The notes below the pieces were generated by a model. That model was not told the DNA's origin and ran no database searches. It worked only from the letters and a program-made list of their open reading frames with translations. A stretch of DNA of 64,000 nucleotides from assembly GCF_014200675.1 (NCBI RefSeq), contig NZ_JACHCI010000027.1, positions 1 through 64,000 on the forward strand, given 5' to 3'. The position numbers and the translations under genes were made by a program. Shown piece by piece: positions 39,679 to 46,867 of the stretch (positions are counted from its first letter, which is position 1; each line of letters begins with the position of its first letter). Source of the stretch: Janthinobacterium saanense (GTDB taxonomy: Bacteria > Pseudomonadota > Gammaproteobacteria > Burkholderiales > Burkholderiaceae_D).

Positions 39679-40038
39679 CTACAGGCTGATTCGCCATGGG
39701 AACATGGGGGAATAGCCGAGGAACAGGGGCTTGGCAAAGAAATTGCGCACGCGCGCCGGCACGATCGAACTTGGTGCTTGTGGTTCGCGCAGCTTCTGCT
39801 CGAGCAACGAGCGGGCAAGGTCGGTGATCCGGTACATGATCCCCTCCTTCACCAGGCAACCTTTCGTCACTAGGCTGGTGTACAGCTCGACCATCTTAGC
39901 GTGGTTGATCCCCATCGGCAGGGTGCGGTTGGGAAACTCGCCATGGGCTTCGGCGCCCTGGTAAATCGTCATCGGCCCTCGGCGCAAGAAGGCGATCAGG
40001 ATGGCCTCGCCGCGCGAATTGGATTCCGGCAGCTTCAT
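39679..40038 (-). CDS. Winged-helix-like early protein, 119 aa
   Basis: The start shares ATGA with the previous stop. The pattern AILIAFLRRGPMTIYQGAEA, then MVELYTSLVTKGCLVKEG and YRITDLARSLLEQ, reads like a winged helix with a wing near GIMYRIT. A DNA-binding role is inferred. The C-terminus is aromatic and basic. Confidence 0.6.
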   Translation of the reverse strand: MKLPESNSRGEAILIAFLRRGPMTIYQGAEAHGEFPNRTLPMGINHAKMVELYTSLVTKGCLVKEGIMYRITDLARSLLEQKLREPQAPSSIVPARVRNFFAKPLFLGYSPMFPWRISL

Positions 40039-40304
40039 CGTGGTGGACCCATGCGGTGTAGTGCTTGCTCCAGTTCGTCCATCACTGGGCTTAGGTGGGC
40101 GAGCGCCTGGGCCAGCTGCGCCCTGTGCGGCGGATAAGTCATGCGCGATTCAGCGTCAACACGATCAAAGTGCCGCAGCAACTCATCCAAGTCACGCCGG
40201 CGAACAATGCAGGCGTCAGGGTGGGAGTGATGGCGATGGCGGCCATCCACAGGATGTTCCTGGGCCGCTTCACGTAATCGTTTCAAACTCTCGTCAAATG
40301 CCAT
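40035..40304 (-). CDS. Small His-rich early protein, 89 aa
   Basis: Start MAFDESLKRLREAAQE is preferred over an upstream in-frame ATG that overlaps the neighbour. It contains a His-rich patch (DGRHRHHSHPDACIVRRRDL) and a helical C-terminal half (LAQALAHLSPVMDELEQALH). Metal binding is possible. Unknown family; coupled by ATGA to the next gene. Confidence 0.6.
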   Translation of the reverse strand: MAFDESLKRLREAAQEHPVDGRHRHHSHPDACIVRRRDLDELLRHFDRVDAESRMTYPPHRAQLAQALAHLSPVMDELEQALHRMGPPR

Positions 40305-40335
40305 GTTGTGCTTGTGAGGTGAAATGGTCTGTCGG

Positions 40336-40875
40336 TCAAGCCGCAAGGGGCGCGGCTTTGAAAAAGTTGCCTTCGTTGATGCGTTCTATCATGGTGCGCT
40401 CTGCCCGCGCTAAATCACCGCGGAGTGCCACCTCAAGCTGGGCGTCAGCCACCACAAGAGCTTGCGGTATCGTGGCGATGGCAGGGCCATCAAGCCGGAA
40501 AGTGCCAAGACGGAAGCCTCGCGCGGACGCCCGGAATATGGCCTCTTGAGCTTCGATGAACAGCTCTTGGTACTCGGCCCCAATCCCGTCCTCACACAGC
40601 AGCAGCCCAATGTTGATGGCCTCGCACAACGGCGACCATGCCTCATGTGGTGCCTGGTGGCACTTGATCTGCACAAAGGCCGTCCAGTAGCGCAGGCATG
40701 ATTCGATGCGGTGCAAGTCGGTCAGCGGCTGGCGCATCGCGTGGTCAATTTCCTCTTGCACGGCGGCTGATTTCGACAAAATGCTGACGACGTTACACGC
40801 AAGGCCATGGCGGACCCGTTTCTTCGGCGCCGGCGGCGGCGCCGGTGGCGCGATGGCACGCGCACGCATAGCCAT
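40336..40875 (-). CDS. Phage early protein, 179 aa
   Basis: The start at 40875 follows CAAGGAG with 8 nt spacing and overlaps the preceding stop (TAATG). A Pro/Arg-rich N-terminus (about 25 residues) is followed by all-helical sequence (VQEEIDHAMRQPLTDLHRIE, YQELFIEAQEAIFRA). The arrangement recalls small phage proteins of unknown function next to replication genes. No motif. Confidence 0.6.
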   Translation of the reverse strand: MAMRARAIAPPAPPPAPKKRVRHGLACNVVSILSKSAAVQEEIDHAMRQPLTDLHRIESCLRYWTAFVQIKCHQAPHEAWSPLCEAINIGLLLCEDGIGAEYQELFIEAQEAIFRASARGFRLGTFRLDGPAIATIPQALVVADAQLEVALRGDLARAERTMIERINEGNFFKAAPLAA

Positions 40876-41225
40876 TAAGCAAACTCCTTGGGGGCCTGGT
40901 TGGCGCCGTGGTGCTGGGGCGTAGATGGCTTCATGTTCATTTCCTTGATTTTCTTGAGCAGGGCCGCCGATTCCTCGCGTCCCTTCGCTTTTACCTGGTC
41001 GTGCTGCTGCTGGGCAATTCGAGCTTTGTAAGCCAGCTGCCGCTGGTACTCGGCCCGAACCTGTTGCTTGAGTTCTGCCAATGCTGCTTCCCCCTCCGCA
41101 TTTCGGACCCGGTCGTACACTGCTTGACGGGCATGCGCTGGCGCGCCGGCCAGAAGTCGTCGCTGGCAGCACTCCCGATGGGCGTCAAAGCGCCCGGTCA
41201 GGAAGAGGCAGAACTCGCAGTTCAC
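40875..41225 (-). CDS. Coiled-coil early protein with N-terminal Cys motif, 116 aa, GTG start
   Basis: The GTG start shares GTGA with the stop of the HTH gene. The N-terminus reads xNCEFCLFLTGRFDAHRECC, a possible zinc site with four cysteines and a His. A charged coiled coil follows (ALAELKQQVRAEYQRQLAYK). Possibly a small helper of replication; family unknown. Confidence 0.6.
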   Translation of the reverse strand: MNCEFCLFLTGRFDAHRECCQRRLLAGAPAHARQAVYDRVRNAEGEAALAELKQQVRAEYQRQLAYKARIAQQQHDQVKAKGREESAALLKKIKEMNMKPSTPQHHGANQAPKEFA

Positions 41226-41470
41226 TTCGCTTCCAAGCCCAGCAGGGCAAAGATTTCAGCGATCGACAGGCCGGAGCGAAAGTGCATGCGGATCATCATG
41301 CGCGATGTCACCTGCAGCTTGCCGTGACGAATCTTGCTGATGACAGCCGGCGCCACCTCCAAGGCGCGGCACAGGGCCGCATCGTTTTTCACGCCCATGC
41401 GTTCGCGGACGCAGTCGAGCAGTTGGTTAGCTCCGGTGGTGTCCGGCAGATCCTGTGATGTGGTGCTCAT
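41222..41470 (-). CDS. Cro/CI-type HTH protein, 82 aa
   Basis: A compact helix-turn-helix is seen in LLDCVRERMGVKNDAALCRA followed by LEVAPAVISKIRHGKLQV, the XRE pattern. A short helical end (LSIAEIFALLGLEA) could dimerise. Coupled by ATGA to the replication gene upstream, so it is expressed with the early operon, away from the lysogeny switch. Confidence 0.75.
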   Translation of the reverse strand: MSTTSQDLPDTTGANQLLDCVRERMGVKNDAALCRALEVAPAVISKIRHGKLQVTSRMMIRMHFRSGLSIAEIFALLGLEAK

Positions 41471-42432
41471 GCTGTTCGTTCCTCCTCAGTGGTTGGTTTT
41501 GCTTCTCGTTTTACAGGTCCTGCTTTACCCGTCAGCGAGCGCAGCTGGGCGCGCACGTCATCGGGAAGTGTGCCGGCCGGTGGCAGTGCTTCGGCAGCAA
41601 TCCCTACCCTGCTCATGCGCGGCGGCGCGGGCGGCACGCCGCCGTTGTCGATCGCCGCGTACAGTCGTTGCTCGAATGCATACATCGACTCGCCCACCAG
41701 CGGGGCCATGTTCAATTCCCGGCCCTTGGCCAGCTTCATTTCGTCCGTTGCACGCCAAGCCTGATCGCCCCGCTTGCTGCCGGACTTCGGGCCGCCTTCG
41801 TTACGGCACCAGTTGCGCCAGGTGCCATCCCAGTTGGTCTTGGCTCCCTTCTGTCCTCCGACACCGCTCCAGTGGTCGCGGAATTTTTCGCCCACTTCCC
41901 GGATGTACTCGACGCTCCAGTCCGGATACTTGGCCTGCGCCCATTCCCCCCATGACTTGGGAAGAACGAAGGTGGGGGGGAGGCGCGTAGCGCGGACTGC
42001 CTTCGCTGCGATGTTCCCCTCTGCGCGCCCACCATCTGCGTTTACATCTTTGTTTACATCTGTATCTAGTGATTTGCCACGTTTGGCAGTTCCATTTGCC
42101 AATTTCGGCAAATGCAGTTGCCCCGGAAGGAATTTGCATTCGTCAAAAAAGGCATACCATTTCGTGCGGTCGACAGCACGCTCGTTGTAGTTGCCTGTCA
42201 CCAATACTTCCAGCTTGGTGAGCTTTTCCAGGGAGTACCGAATCTGCTTGTTTGTCAGGTACGGGAACAGCTGCGAGAACGCCTCCACGCTGTTGTAGGT
42301 CCAGGTCCGGTCGTCACGGAAATTGACGCCGTTCGCCTTATTTTTCGCAATCCAGAATTGGAAGTTGCCGATCAAAATAGCCTCGATAACCCCGTAGCTT
42401 GAAGCATGTTCAATATCGAAACTATGATTCAT
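41467..42432 (-). CDS. Phage replication protein, gpO/DnaD-like, 321 aa
   Basis: The N-terminal winged helix (TWTYNSVEAFSQLFPYLTNK, then IRYSLEKLTKLEVLVTGNY) is like phage and plasmid initiators that bind the origin and load helicase. A polar linker leads to a C-terminal region with WGEWAQAKYPDWSVEYIREV and FRDHWSGVGGQKGAKTNWDG, a pattern common in gpO-like proteins. It may drive lytic replication, separate from the plasmid Rep. Confidence 0.75.
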   Translation of the reverse strand: MNHSFDIEHASSYGVIEAILIGNFQFWIAKNKANGVNFRDDRTWTYNSVEAFSQLFPYLTNKQIRYSLEKLTKLEVLVTGNYNERAVDRTKWYAFFDECKFLPGQLHLPKLANGTAKRGKSLDTDVNKDVNADGGRAEGNIAAKAVRATRLPPTFVLPKSWGEWAQAKYPDWSVEYIREVGEKFRDHWSGVGGQKGAKTNWDGTWRNWCRNEGGPKSGSKRGDQAWRATDEMKLAKGRELNMAPLVGESMYAFEQRLYAAIDNGGVPPAPPRMSRVGIAAEALPPAGTLPDDVRAQLRSLTGKAGPVKREAKPTTEEERTA

Positions 42433-42465
42433 CGTCGCCCATCCTTACGGCAATGGGCGCTATTT

Positions 42466-43014
42466 CTACTTGCTATACTCATCTGCAATCAATCCTTTGT
42501 GCTTCAAAATCGGCCGGCTTTTTGCCCGCGCTACTTCAAAATGATCCTGGACCAGGTCATAGGTCCAATCTGGGAAAGACGCCCAGCCGCCATCGAGGAA
42601 CGCGTGGCATTGCGCGCAGCCATAGCACCCGGCCTCGTCCTTTGCTTTGATGCCCATCCCCTTCCCGTCGATCAGCCGGTTGGAATGGCACCAGACCGTT
42701 GTGTCGGTGTTGTTCCGGCAGATGCCGGCGAAATTCAGTGTGCAATCCTCGCCCTTGGCTGAACGCCTGATGGGTGTCATTTTTGGACCGCGCGTGCGCA
42801 TCCGTCGCATGCGCGGCGCCGTTGCCGTGCCGTCGGTCTTTAACCAGCTCATGGCGCTCGTGCGGGCCAGCTGGCCGCCCGTCGATGGGAAGGGGGAACG
42901 CACGAGGGGGGTTGAACTGGCGACCATCGCGGTACGCTTGAGGGGAGTATTGCGGGAGGGCATCGGCGAACGGGTCAGGCCGGTCGTGCCGAGCGCCATG
43001 GAAGAACGCTTCAT
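42466..43014 (-). CDS. YbcO/DUF1364-type nuclease, 182 aa
   Basis: Start at 43014 shares ATGA with the previous stop. About 90 residues of basic, Pro/Thr-rich linker lead to a DUF1364 domain: SAKGEDCTLNFAGICRNNT, WCHSNRLIDGKGMGIKAKD and GCYGCAQCHAFLDGG, with Cys and His placed for an HNH-like zinc fold. YbcO of a defective lambdoid prophage is reported as a recombination-linked nuclease. The long basic N-terminus is unusual but is seen in some phages. Confidence 0.8.
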   Translation of the reverse strand: MKRSSMALGTTGLTRSPMPSRNTPLKRTAMVASSTPLVRSPFPSTGGQLARTSAMSWLKTDGTATAPRMRRMRTRGPKMTPIRRSAKGEDCTLNFAGICRNNTDTTVWCHSNRLIDGKGMGIKAKDEAGCYGCAQCHAFLDGGWASFPDWTYDLVQDHFEVARAKSRPILKHKGLIADEYSK

Positions 43015-43193
43015 ACGCCTCCCGCAGCTGCTGTTGGGCGGCGCGCGCACACCACGCACTTGCCGTACTGGTGCAATTGCTTTGCCGGCGCCTCTTTCCC
43101 GCAGGCACATTTCTGCTTACTTCTAACGGACGGGCGCATGGCAGCGGTGCGCTCCCGATACCTGTCCGTGGTACTCACGTATCCCATGCGCAT
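43011..43193 (-). CDS. Small zinc-ribbon-like protein, 60 aa
   Basis: The ATG at 43193 overlaps the stop of the gene upstream (TAATG), with GGAGGGCGG before it. The C-terminal half has Cys-x-Cys-Gly then Cys-Val-Val-Cys (KCACGKEAP, GKCVVCARR), a likely zinc ribbon. Basic overall. DNA or RNA binding is plausible. Confidence 0.65.
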   Translation of the reverse strand: MRMGYVSTTDRYRERTAAMRPSVRSKQKCACGKEAPAKQLHQYGKCVVCARRPTAAAGGV

Positions 43194-43480
43194 TACACCG
43201 CCCTCCACTTGTTTCCGCGCGTGCACCGACCAGCAGAGACGATTTTTCCACTACGGCGCAGCCGCTGCAGTACGGGATAGAGCGATTCGGATTCAACGCC
43301 AAGGGCAGTGGCAATATCGCCGACGGCAATATCGGGATTTTCCTTGACCAGCTCCAGGGCGGAAACCTCCGTTGAAGAGTCCGCACGGACACCAGTAAAG
43401 ACGGCGGCGCGCTTCGGCCTGCCTCCACCGCGTGCTGCCATGACATCCTGCTGAGCAATGAAATGTTCAAACGCGTTCAT
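43193..43480 (-). CDS. Winged-helix DNA-binding protein, 95 aa
   Basis: Start MNAFEHFIAQQDVMAARGGG shares ATGA with the gene upstream. The C-terminal half reads LVKENPDIAVGDIATALGVE, then LYPVLQRLRRSGKIVSAG, a winged helix with its wing. Basic residues follow the helix. Likely a regulator or a replication helper. Confidence 0.7.
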   Translation of the reverse strand: MNAFEHFIAQQDVMAARGGGRPKRAAVFTGVRADSSTEVSALELVKENPDIAVGDIATALGVESESLYPVLQRLRRSGKIVSAGRCTRGNKWRAV

Positions 43481-43809
43481 GCCGCCACTCCCAAGTCCGA
43501 AAACCAGGTACGAACTGGCATGCCGATTGGCGGCGCCTGGGTGGCGGGAATAACGGAGCAGCACGACGGTGGCCGGCCTGCAATAAAAAAGACGATCGAC
43601 CGTGCGCCTGGCGACAGGTCACTGGCAATGTGGCCAGTTTCCTCCAAAGCCTGCAGGGCCCCGCGAATCTCCATCGCCTTGAAAGCATGCGACGCGCGGA
43701 CGGCATTGCCGATTTGCGCGGCCGTCAGCGGGGTAGCCACTTCCAGTAGTTGATCAAGGACGAGTTTCTGGCACCGATCAACGGGCTGTGGTAAAGTTCT
43801 TTTTGTCAT
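43477..43809 (-). CDS. Winged-helix DNA-binding protein, 110 aa
   Basis: The middle shows LLEVATPLTAAQIGNAVRAS, then EIRGALQALEETGHIASDL, similar in layout to the next gene. The two may be related tandem copies. The C-terminus (IGMPVRTWFSDLGVAA) may bind a partner. No Shine-Dalgarno is clear. Confidence 0.65.
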   Translation of the reverse strand: MTKRTLPQPVDRCQKLVLDQLLEVATPLTAAQIGNAVRASHAFKAMEIRGALQALEETGHIASDLSPGARSIVFFIAGRPPSCCSVIPATQAPPIGMPVRTWFSDLGVAA

Positions 43810-43833
43810 GGTAGTTAAGAAATGTAAGAAGAA

Positions 43834-43860
43834 GCCCGGTTGCCGCCGGGCTTTTTTTTG
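43834..43860. terminator. Hairpin between winged-helix gene and CII-like gene
   Basis: The stem GCCCGG/CCGGGC with loop TTGCCG has eight T on the plus-strand side and TTCTTCTT on the minus-strand side. It should stop plus-strand transcription well and minus-strand transcription partly, so CII-side transcripts may need antitermination to reach the early operon. Confidence 0.7.
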
Positions 43861-43908
43861 TCCAGCGTTTACGCACGCTGTAGAGCGGGCAGTCTTCCTG
43901 CCGATGTT

Positions 43909-44214
43909 TTATTTGTACTGCTCTGGCTGTAGGTAGACGATCGCTTCCGCCGGCACCACCTTCATCCCCGCACATGCCATCGCCAAACACACCAGCGACA
44001 GGGTTCCGCTCGACTTGAGGCGCGATATGGTGGATTCATGAACCCCCATCATTTCGGCGATGGCCACCGCTGTTGTTTTGTCGATGGCCTGCAAGAAATG
44101 GGCGTTATTCTTGCGTGACTGCTCCAGAATTTCCGGCGATACTGAGCACGAGTTGAAGTTGAGCACCCGGCTGAATGCCAAATCGGCGTCGCTTGTTTCG
44201 CTTTGGTCTATCAT
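43909..44214 (-). CDS. CII-like transcription activator, 101 aa
   Basis: The helix-turn-helix TTAVAIAEMMGVHESTISRL with the following LKSSGTLSLVCLAMACAGMKVV is the pattern of phage CII-type proteins, which activate repressor and integrase genes. The length also fits. It is in the expected place after the Cro-like gene. An AGGGACGC ribosome-binding site precedes it. Confidence 0.8.
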   Translation of the reverse strand: MIDQSETSDADLAFSRVLNFNSCSVSPEILEQSRKNNAHFLQAIDKTTAVAIAEMMGVHESTISRLKSSGTLSLVCLAMACAGMKVVPAEAIVYLQPEQYK

Positions 44215-44253
44215 TGCGTCCCTATTTAATGCGTAGTAGTGATATCTGTGAAA

Positions 44254-44511
44254 TTAAGCGAGTTTCAAATCGCCGAAAATGGCCGGGTTGAGTTGAGCCA
44301 GCGTGACGCGCCCATCGAGTACCTTCACGATGTCTTTGCAGCGCTTCGGCGTGGCAAAACCTTGCTCTACCCATCGCTGCACACACTGCGGCGTGCAGCC
44401 CAACAATCGCGCCAGCGCAGACTGCCCCTTGTCTAACGCCGACACGCCTTTTTCCTGGGCCGACTGCGCCTTGGCCAGTCTTGCCGCTGTTGCTATCCCA
44501 GATTCAAGCAT
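44254..44511 (-). CDS. Cro-like repressor (YdaS-type HTH), 85 aa
   Basis: Start MLESGIATAARLAKAQ follows AGGGAAACA. The DNA-binding part reads GQSALARLLGCTPQCVQRWV, then FATPKRCKDIVKVLDG, typical of YdaS/Cro proteins. It is divergent from the CI-like gene across the operator region, so it probably switches the phage to lytic growth by repressing the CI promoter. Confidence 0.8.
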   Translation of the reverse strand: MLESGIATAARLAKAQSAQEKGVSALDKGQSALARLLGCTPQCVQRWVEQGFATPKRCKDIVKVLDGRVTLAQLNPAIFGDLKLA

Positions 44512-44540
44512 TGTTTCCCTATGTAAATGAGTTAACCGAA

Positions 44541-44604
44541 ATATTACAGTTATACCCATGAAACTGCAACGAATTGTTGTAGCGTAAACTGACAACTATC
44601 GTTG
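44541..44604. promoter_or_regulatory. Divergent lysogeny-switch region with two operators
   Basis: On the minus strand TTGCAG (44564-44569) and TAATAT (44541-44546) are 17 nt apart, a good promoter for the Cro-like gene. Two dyads overlap or adjoin it: CAACGAATTGTTG (44567-44579) and CAACTATCGTTG (44593-44604). The likely binder is the CI-like or Cro-like protein. A third related dyad is near 59324. Confidence 0.75.
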
Positions 44605-44617
44605 TAAACTATCCATA

Positions 44618-45031
44618 ATGACTAAGTATGAAAATGACTCGACCGTCGAGTTCTCGAAAAGACTTGCAGCTGCCTTAGAACGCAAGAACGGAGGTAATCA
44701 ATCCGATCTCGCGCGCAATGTCAATTGCACACCGCAAGCAGTAAATAAATGGCTCGCAGGCAGTCAGTTTCCCCGCGACCGTATCCTGCGTGTTGTCGCC
44801 GATTACTTAGGGGTAACGCCAGAGTATTTGAAATTTGGCACCCCCAATGAACCACCGCCGCCGCCTCCACCCAAGTTTTTTCTTATGTACCTTCAAGCCG
44901 ATGAGGCTGAGTTCATCACTCATGTCCGCGAACTGAGTGAAACGGGCCGCAAGCAATTGCGCGCCTCTCTGATAAATGCCGAGAAACTACCCCCGGAAGC
45001 CCTGCCACACAAGGCCAATGGCACGCACTAA
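44618..45031 (+). CDS. CI-like repressor, short form, 137 aa
   Basis: The XRE helix-turn-helix is clear: NQSDLARNVNCTPQAVNKWL followed by FPRDRILRVVADYLGVTPEYL. The C-terminal part has a Pro run (EPPPPPPPKFFL) and a helical end, but no S24 protease domain. It therefore cannot self-cleave like lambda CI; induction must act another way. The start has no clear Shine-Dalgarno and may be read as leaderless. It lies divergent to Cro. Confidence 0.8.
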   Translation: MTKYENDSTVEFSKRLAAALERKNGGNQSDLARNVNCTPQAVNKWLAGSQFPRDRILRVVADYLGVTPEYLKFGTPNEPPPPPPPKFFLMYLQADEAEFITHVRELSETGRKQLRASLINAEKLPPEALPHKANGTH

Positions 45032-45033
45032 CG

Positions 45034-45267
45034 CTAGACCAGGCGCAGCTTTGGCGTTGCGCTCTTCGCAATAATTTCCCGTACTGGCGCCGCCGGCGCC
45101 GCCTCGTCGCCAGCGTTCAGCGTCAATGCCACGTTGACCAGGTACAACCTCGATGACAGTGATGCTTTGTCAAAAGCACCAAGCAGAGTAGCCCGTGCTT
45201 CTGCAACTGTCATACGAGAAATATCGATGGCACCGTGGCTGTGCCCATTCAAAATACTGCGCCGCAT
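45034..45267 (-). CDS. Small protein convergent with the repressor, 77 aa
   Basis: An AAGG precedes the ATG at 45267. The sequence has helices (MTVAEARATLLGAFDKASLS, RLYLVNVALTLNAG) and ends 3 bases from the repressor stop. No family is recognised. It may be an independent accessory gene. Confidence 0.55.
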   Translation of the reverse strand: MRRSILNGHSHGAIDISRMTVAEARATLLGAFDKASLSSRLYLVNVALTLNAGDEAAPAAPVREIIAKSATPKLRLV

Positions 45268-45382
45268 AGTCTTGCCTTTTCTACAAAATAGTTAATACAA
45301 AGAAACGGGCGCTTACTTTGCACTATCCAATCGTTTCCATCAAGACCTATTCCAAGTCGTTGTAAAACCTGATCCGCAGAGC

Positions 45383-45646
45383 GTGATTATTGGTGAGAAT
45401 TGCAATATTTTATTGCTAAACGCTTGCGTCATTGTAATTTTTAATTGTAGTATCCTGCTGGCAATAAATTGCTCTGGCCACCTCTTTTTGAGGGCCAACA
45501 GTCAAGGCAGCTCACCACGTAGTGGCGGTCAGGCATTCCGCTTGCCGCTTTACTTGCCAGGGAAGCATGGGGACGTTGCCTTGACTGTTGGTGCCATGGG
45601 CCGCGCCCAGCCGCCGGCCAGGCGCTCAACACTTTAGGCAAAGCCA
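45383..45646 (+). ncRNA. Possible structured RNA: long inverted repeat around a 67-nt core
   Basis: CCAACAGTCAAGGCA (45495-45509) and its exact reverse complement (45577-45591) enclose 67 nt that hold a small stem (CCAC/GTGG). Just upstream is AT-rich sequence with promoter-like words (TTGTAA, TAGTAT) near 45432-45455. No gene is convincing here: an 84-codon plus-strand ORF lacks a ribosome-binding site. It may be a regulatory RNA of the plasmid block, or an origin structure. From 45268 to 45382 nothing is seen. Confidence 0.4.
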
Positions 45647-45835
45647 ATGACCGTACAGCATTTCCCATCCCCCGACGCGGGGAAACCCACCCTACCCAGC
45701 GCTCAACCAATGGAACCCGCAATGAAACGCCTCTACACCCAGGTGCTGCTTGTCGTCGGCATCGCCCTCGTCGGCCTGAATATCATGTATCCGTACCCAG
45801 CACCTCTAGGCTGCCGCAGCGATATGCTGGCTTAG
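45647..45835 (+). CDS. Small membrane peptide, up to 62 aa
   Basis: The start at 45647 follows AGGCAAAGCC; an internal ATG at 45722 would give 37 residues starting MKRLYTQ. Either form has one hydrophobic helix (VLLVVGIALVGLNIMYPY). It is placed 3 nt before the next small gene on the same strand. It may be a membrane peptide of the plasmid maintenance block. Low certainty. Confidence 0.45.
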   Translation: MTVQHFPSPDAGKPTLPSAQPMEPAMKRLYTQVLLVVGIALVGLNIMYPYPAPLGCRSDMLA

Positions 45836-45838
45836 CGC

Positions 45839-46042
45839 ATGCCAGCAACAGCAAGCGTGCGCGGCAAAGTGCCGCGCACCAGGCCACGCACCCCGCCTGA
45901 CAACCCCGCCCTTAATGCCCTCCTGGAACTGCGCGAGCTGGTCGCCAGTGAAGGCTACGCCATGACGGCGCTCACGCTGGCCGGCTACCGCCGCGACTTG
46001 CTCGCCACCTTCGACAACTACCTCAAAGACTGCACTTCATGA
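45839..46042 (+). CDS. Small basic protein, 67 aa
   Basis: An Arg/Pro-rich start (SVRGKVPRTRPRTPPDNP) is followed by helices (LNALLELRELVASEGYAM, AGYRRDLLATFDNYL). The stop shares ATGA with the next gene, which supports translation. Function unknown. Confidence 0.55.
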   Translation: MPATASVRGKVPRTRPRTPPDNPALNALLELRELVASEGYAMTALTLAGYRRDLLATFDNYLKDCTS

Positions 46043-46581
46043 CAAATCTCATCGAACTGCTGCGGGCCGGCCACTTGCCGCCTGCAACCGAAATCATCCG
46101 TCACCTGGAGCAGGCAGAAGAGCGCAACCGGCTCCAACAGTCCATCATGGATAAGGCGGCCTCCATCCTTTTGGAAGGGACCGTGTCGGAAGACGGCATT
46201 GACCCGGTACAGGCCGATGCCTGCATCGACCAGATCCGCGGCATATTTAACGACATTGGACAAACGACGGTAGAGCACAACCTGGGGCTGGTATATGCCA
46301 AGGTGGCAGAAATCGCCGGCATCCCGCCGGAAGATGAATTCAATATTTTGGCCGTGCTCGACACATTGCAGGCAGGGCCAGGAACGGACGAGGCGCCGGC
46401 AAGTCGGGAGGATTCGTCTCGCCTGGATCCGCTTGAGCACGCCGGCGGCTTTATGCGCGGCACGGATGGTGGCGCGCCTGCGTTTCGGATTTTCGGCCGT
46501 GATACCTGGCATGACTCTCTTCGCTCCGCGATAGATAAGGGGCAACAGGCCAACGCAGTTGCCACAGTGGGCGCACAGTAA
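46039..46581 (+). CDS. Hypothetical protein of the plasmid block, 180 aa
   Basis: Coupled by ATGA to the gene before it. The N-terminal two thirds are helical and acidic (LPPATEIIRHLEQAEERNRL, ADACIDQIRGIFNDIGQ); the C-terminus is Gly/Asp-rich. No motif allows a family call. It is followed by about 290 nt without a gene, before parA. Confidence 0.55.
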   Translation: MTNLIELLRAGHLPPATEIIRHLEQAEERNRLQQSIMDKAASILLEGTVSEDGIDPVQADACIDQIRGIFNDIGQTTVEHNLGLVYAKVAEIAGIPPEDEFNILAVLDTLQAGPGTDEAPASREDSSRLDPLEHAGGFMRGTDGGAPAFRIFGRDTWHDSLRSAIDKGQQANAVATVGAQ

Positions 46582-46867
46582 AAAACCTTGGCTCACTCTT
46601 CCTTATTCGCAAGCCTGCTTTTGCGTTTAACCCCCTTCCCTGCTTGCGGGAAACCAGGGGAACACTTGCTCTATGGGGGCAAGTTCTTCCACTCCAGGTG
46701 GGCATGCCAACCTCGTCAAGGCCGGCTGGACGAATCATCCGAAGGCGCCCCAATTCCACAACATTGACCCAAAATTGTAAGTTTTGCCTAATTTTCTGGA
46801 ATTTCAGTTGCAATTAGGCACTGCGACGAATAATATGCTGAAACAATAGTTTTTTTGAAAGCGGAAA
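46582..46867 (+). promoter_or_regulatory. parA upstream region with inverted repeat
   Basis: No gene is supported here. An 8-bp inverted repeat, GCCTAATT (46786-46793) and AATTAGGC (46812-46819), flanks 18 nt and lies 50 nt before the parA start. It could be the site where ParA represses its own operon, or a partition site. Confidence 0.5.

Noticed and set aside
45383..45637. 84-codon plus-strand ORF
   Set aside because: No ribosome-binding site; its second half is the inverted-repeat region; composition unlike a protein.
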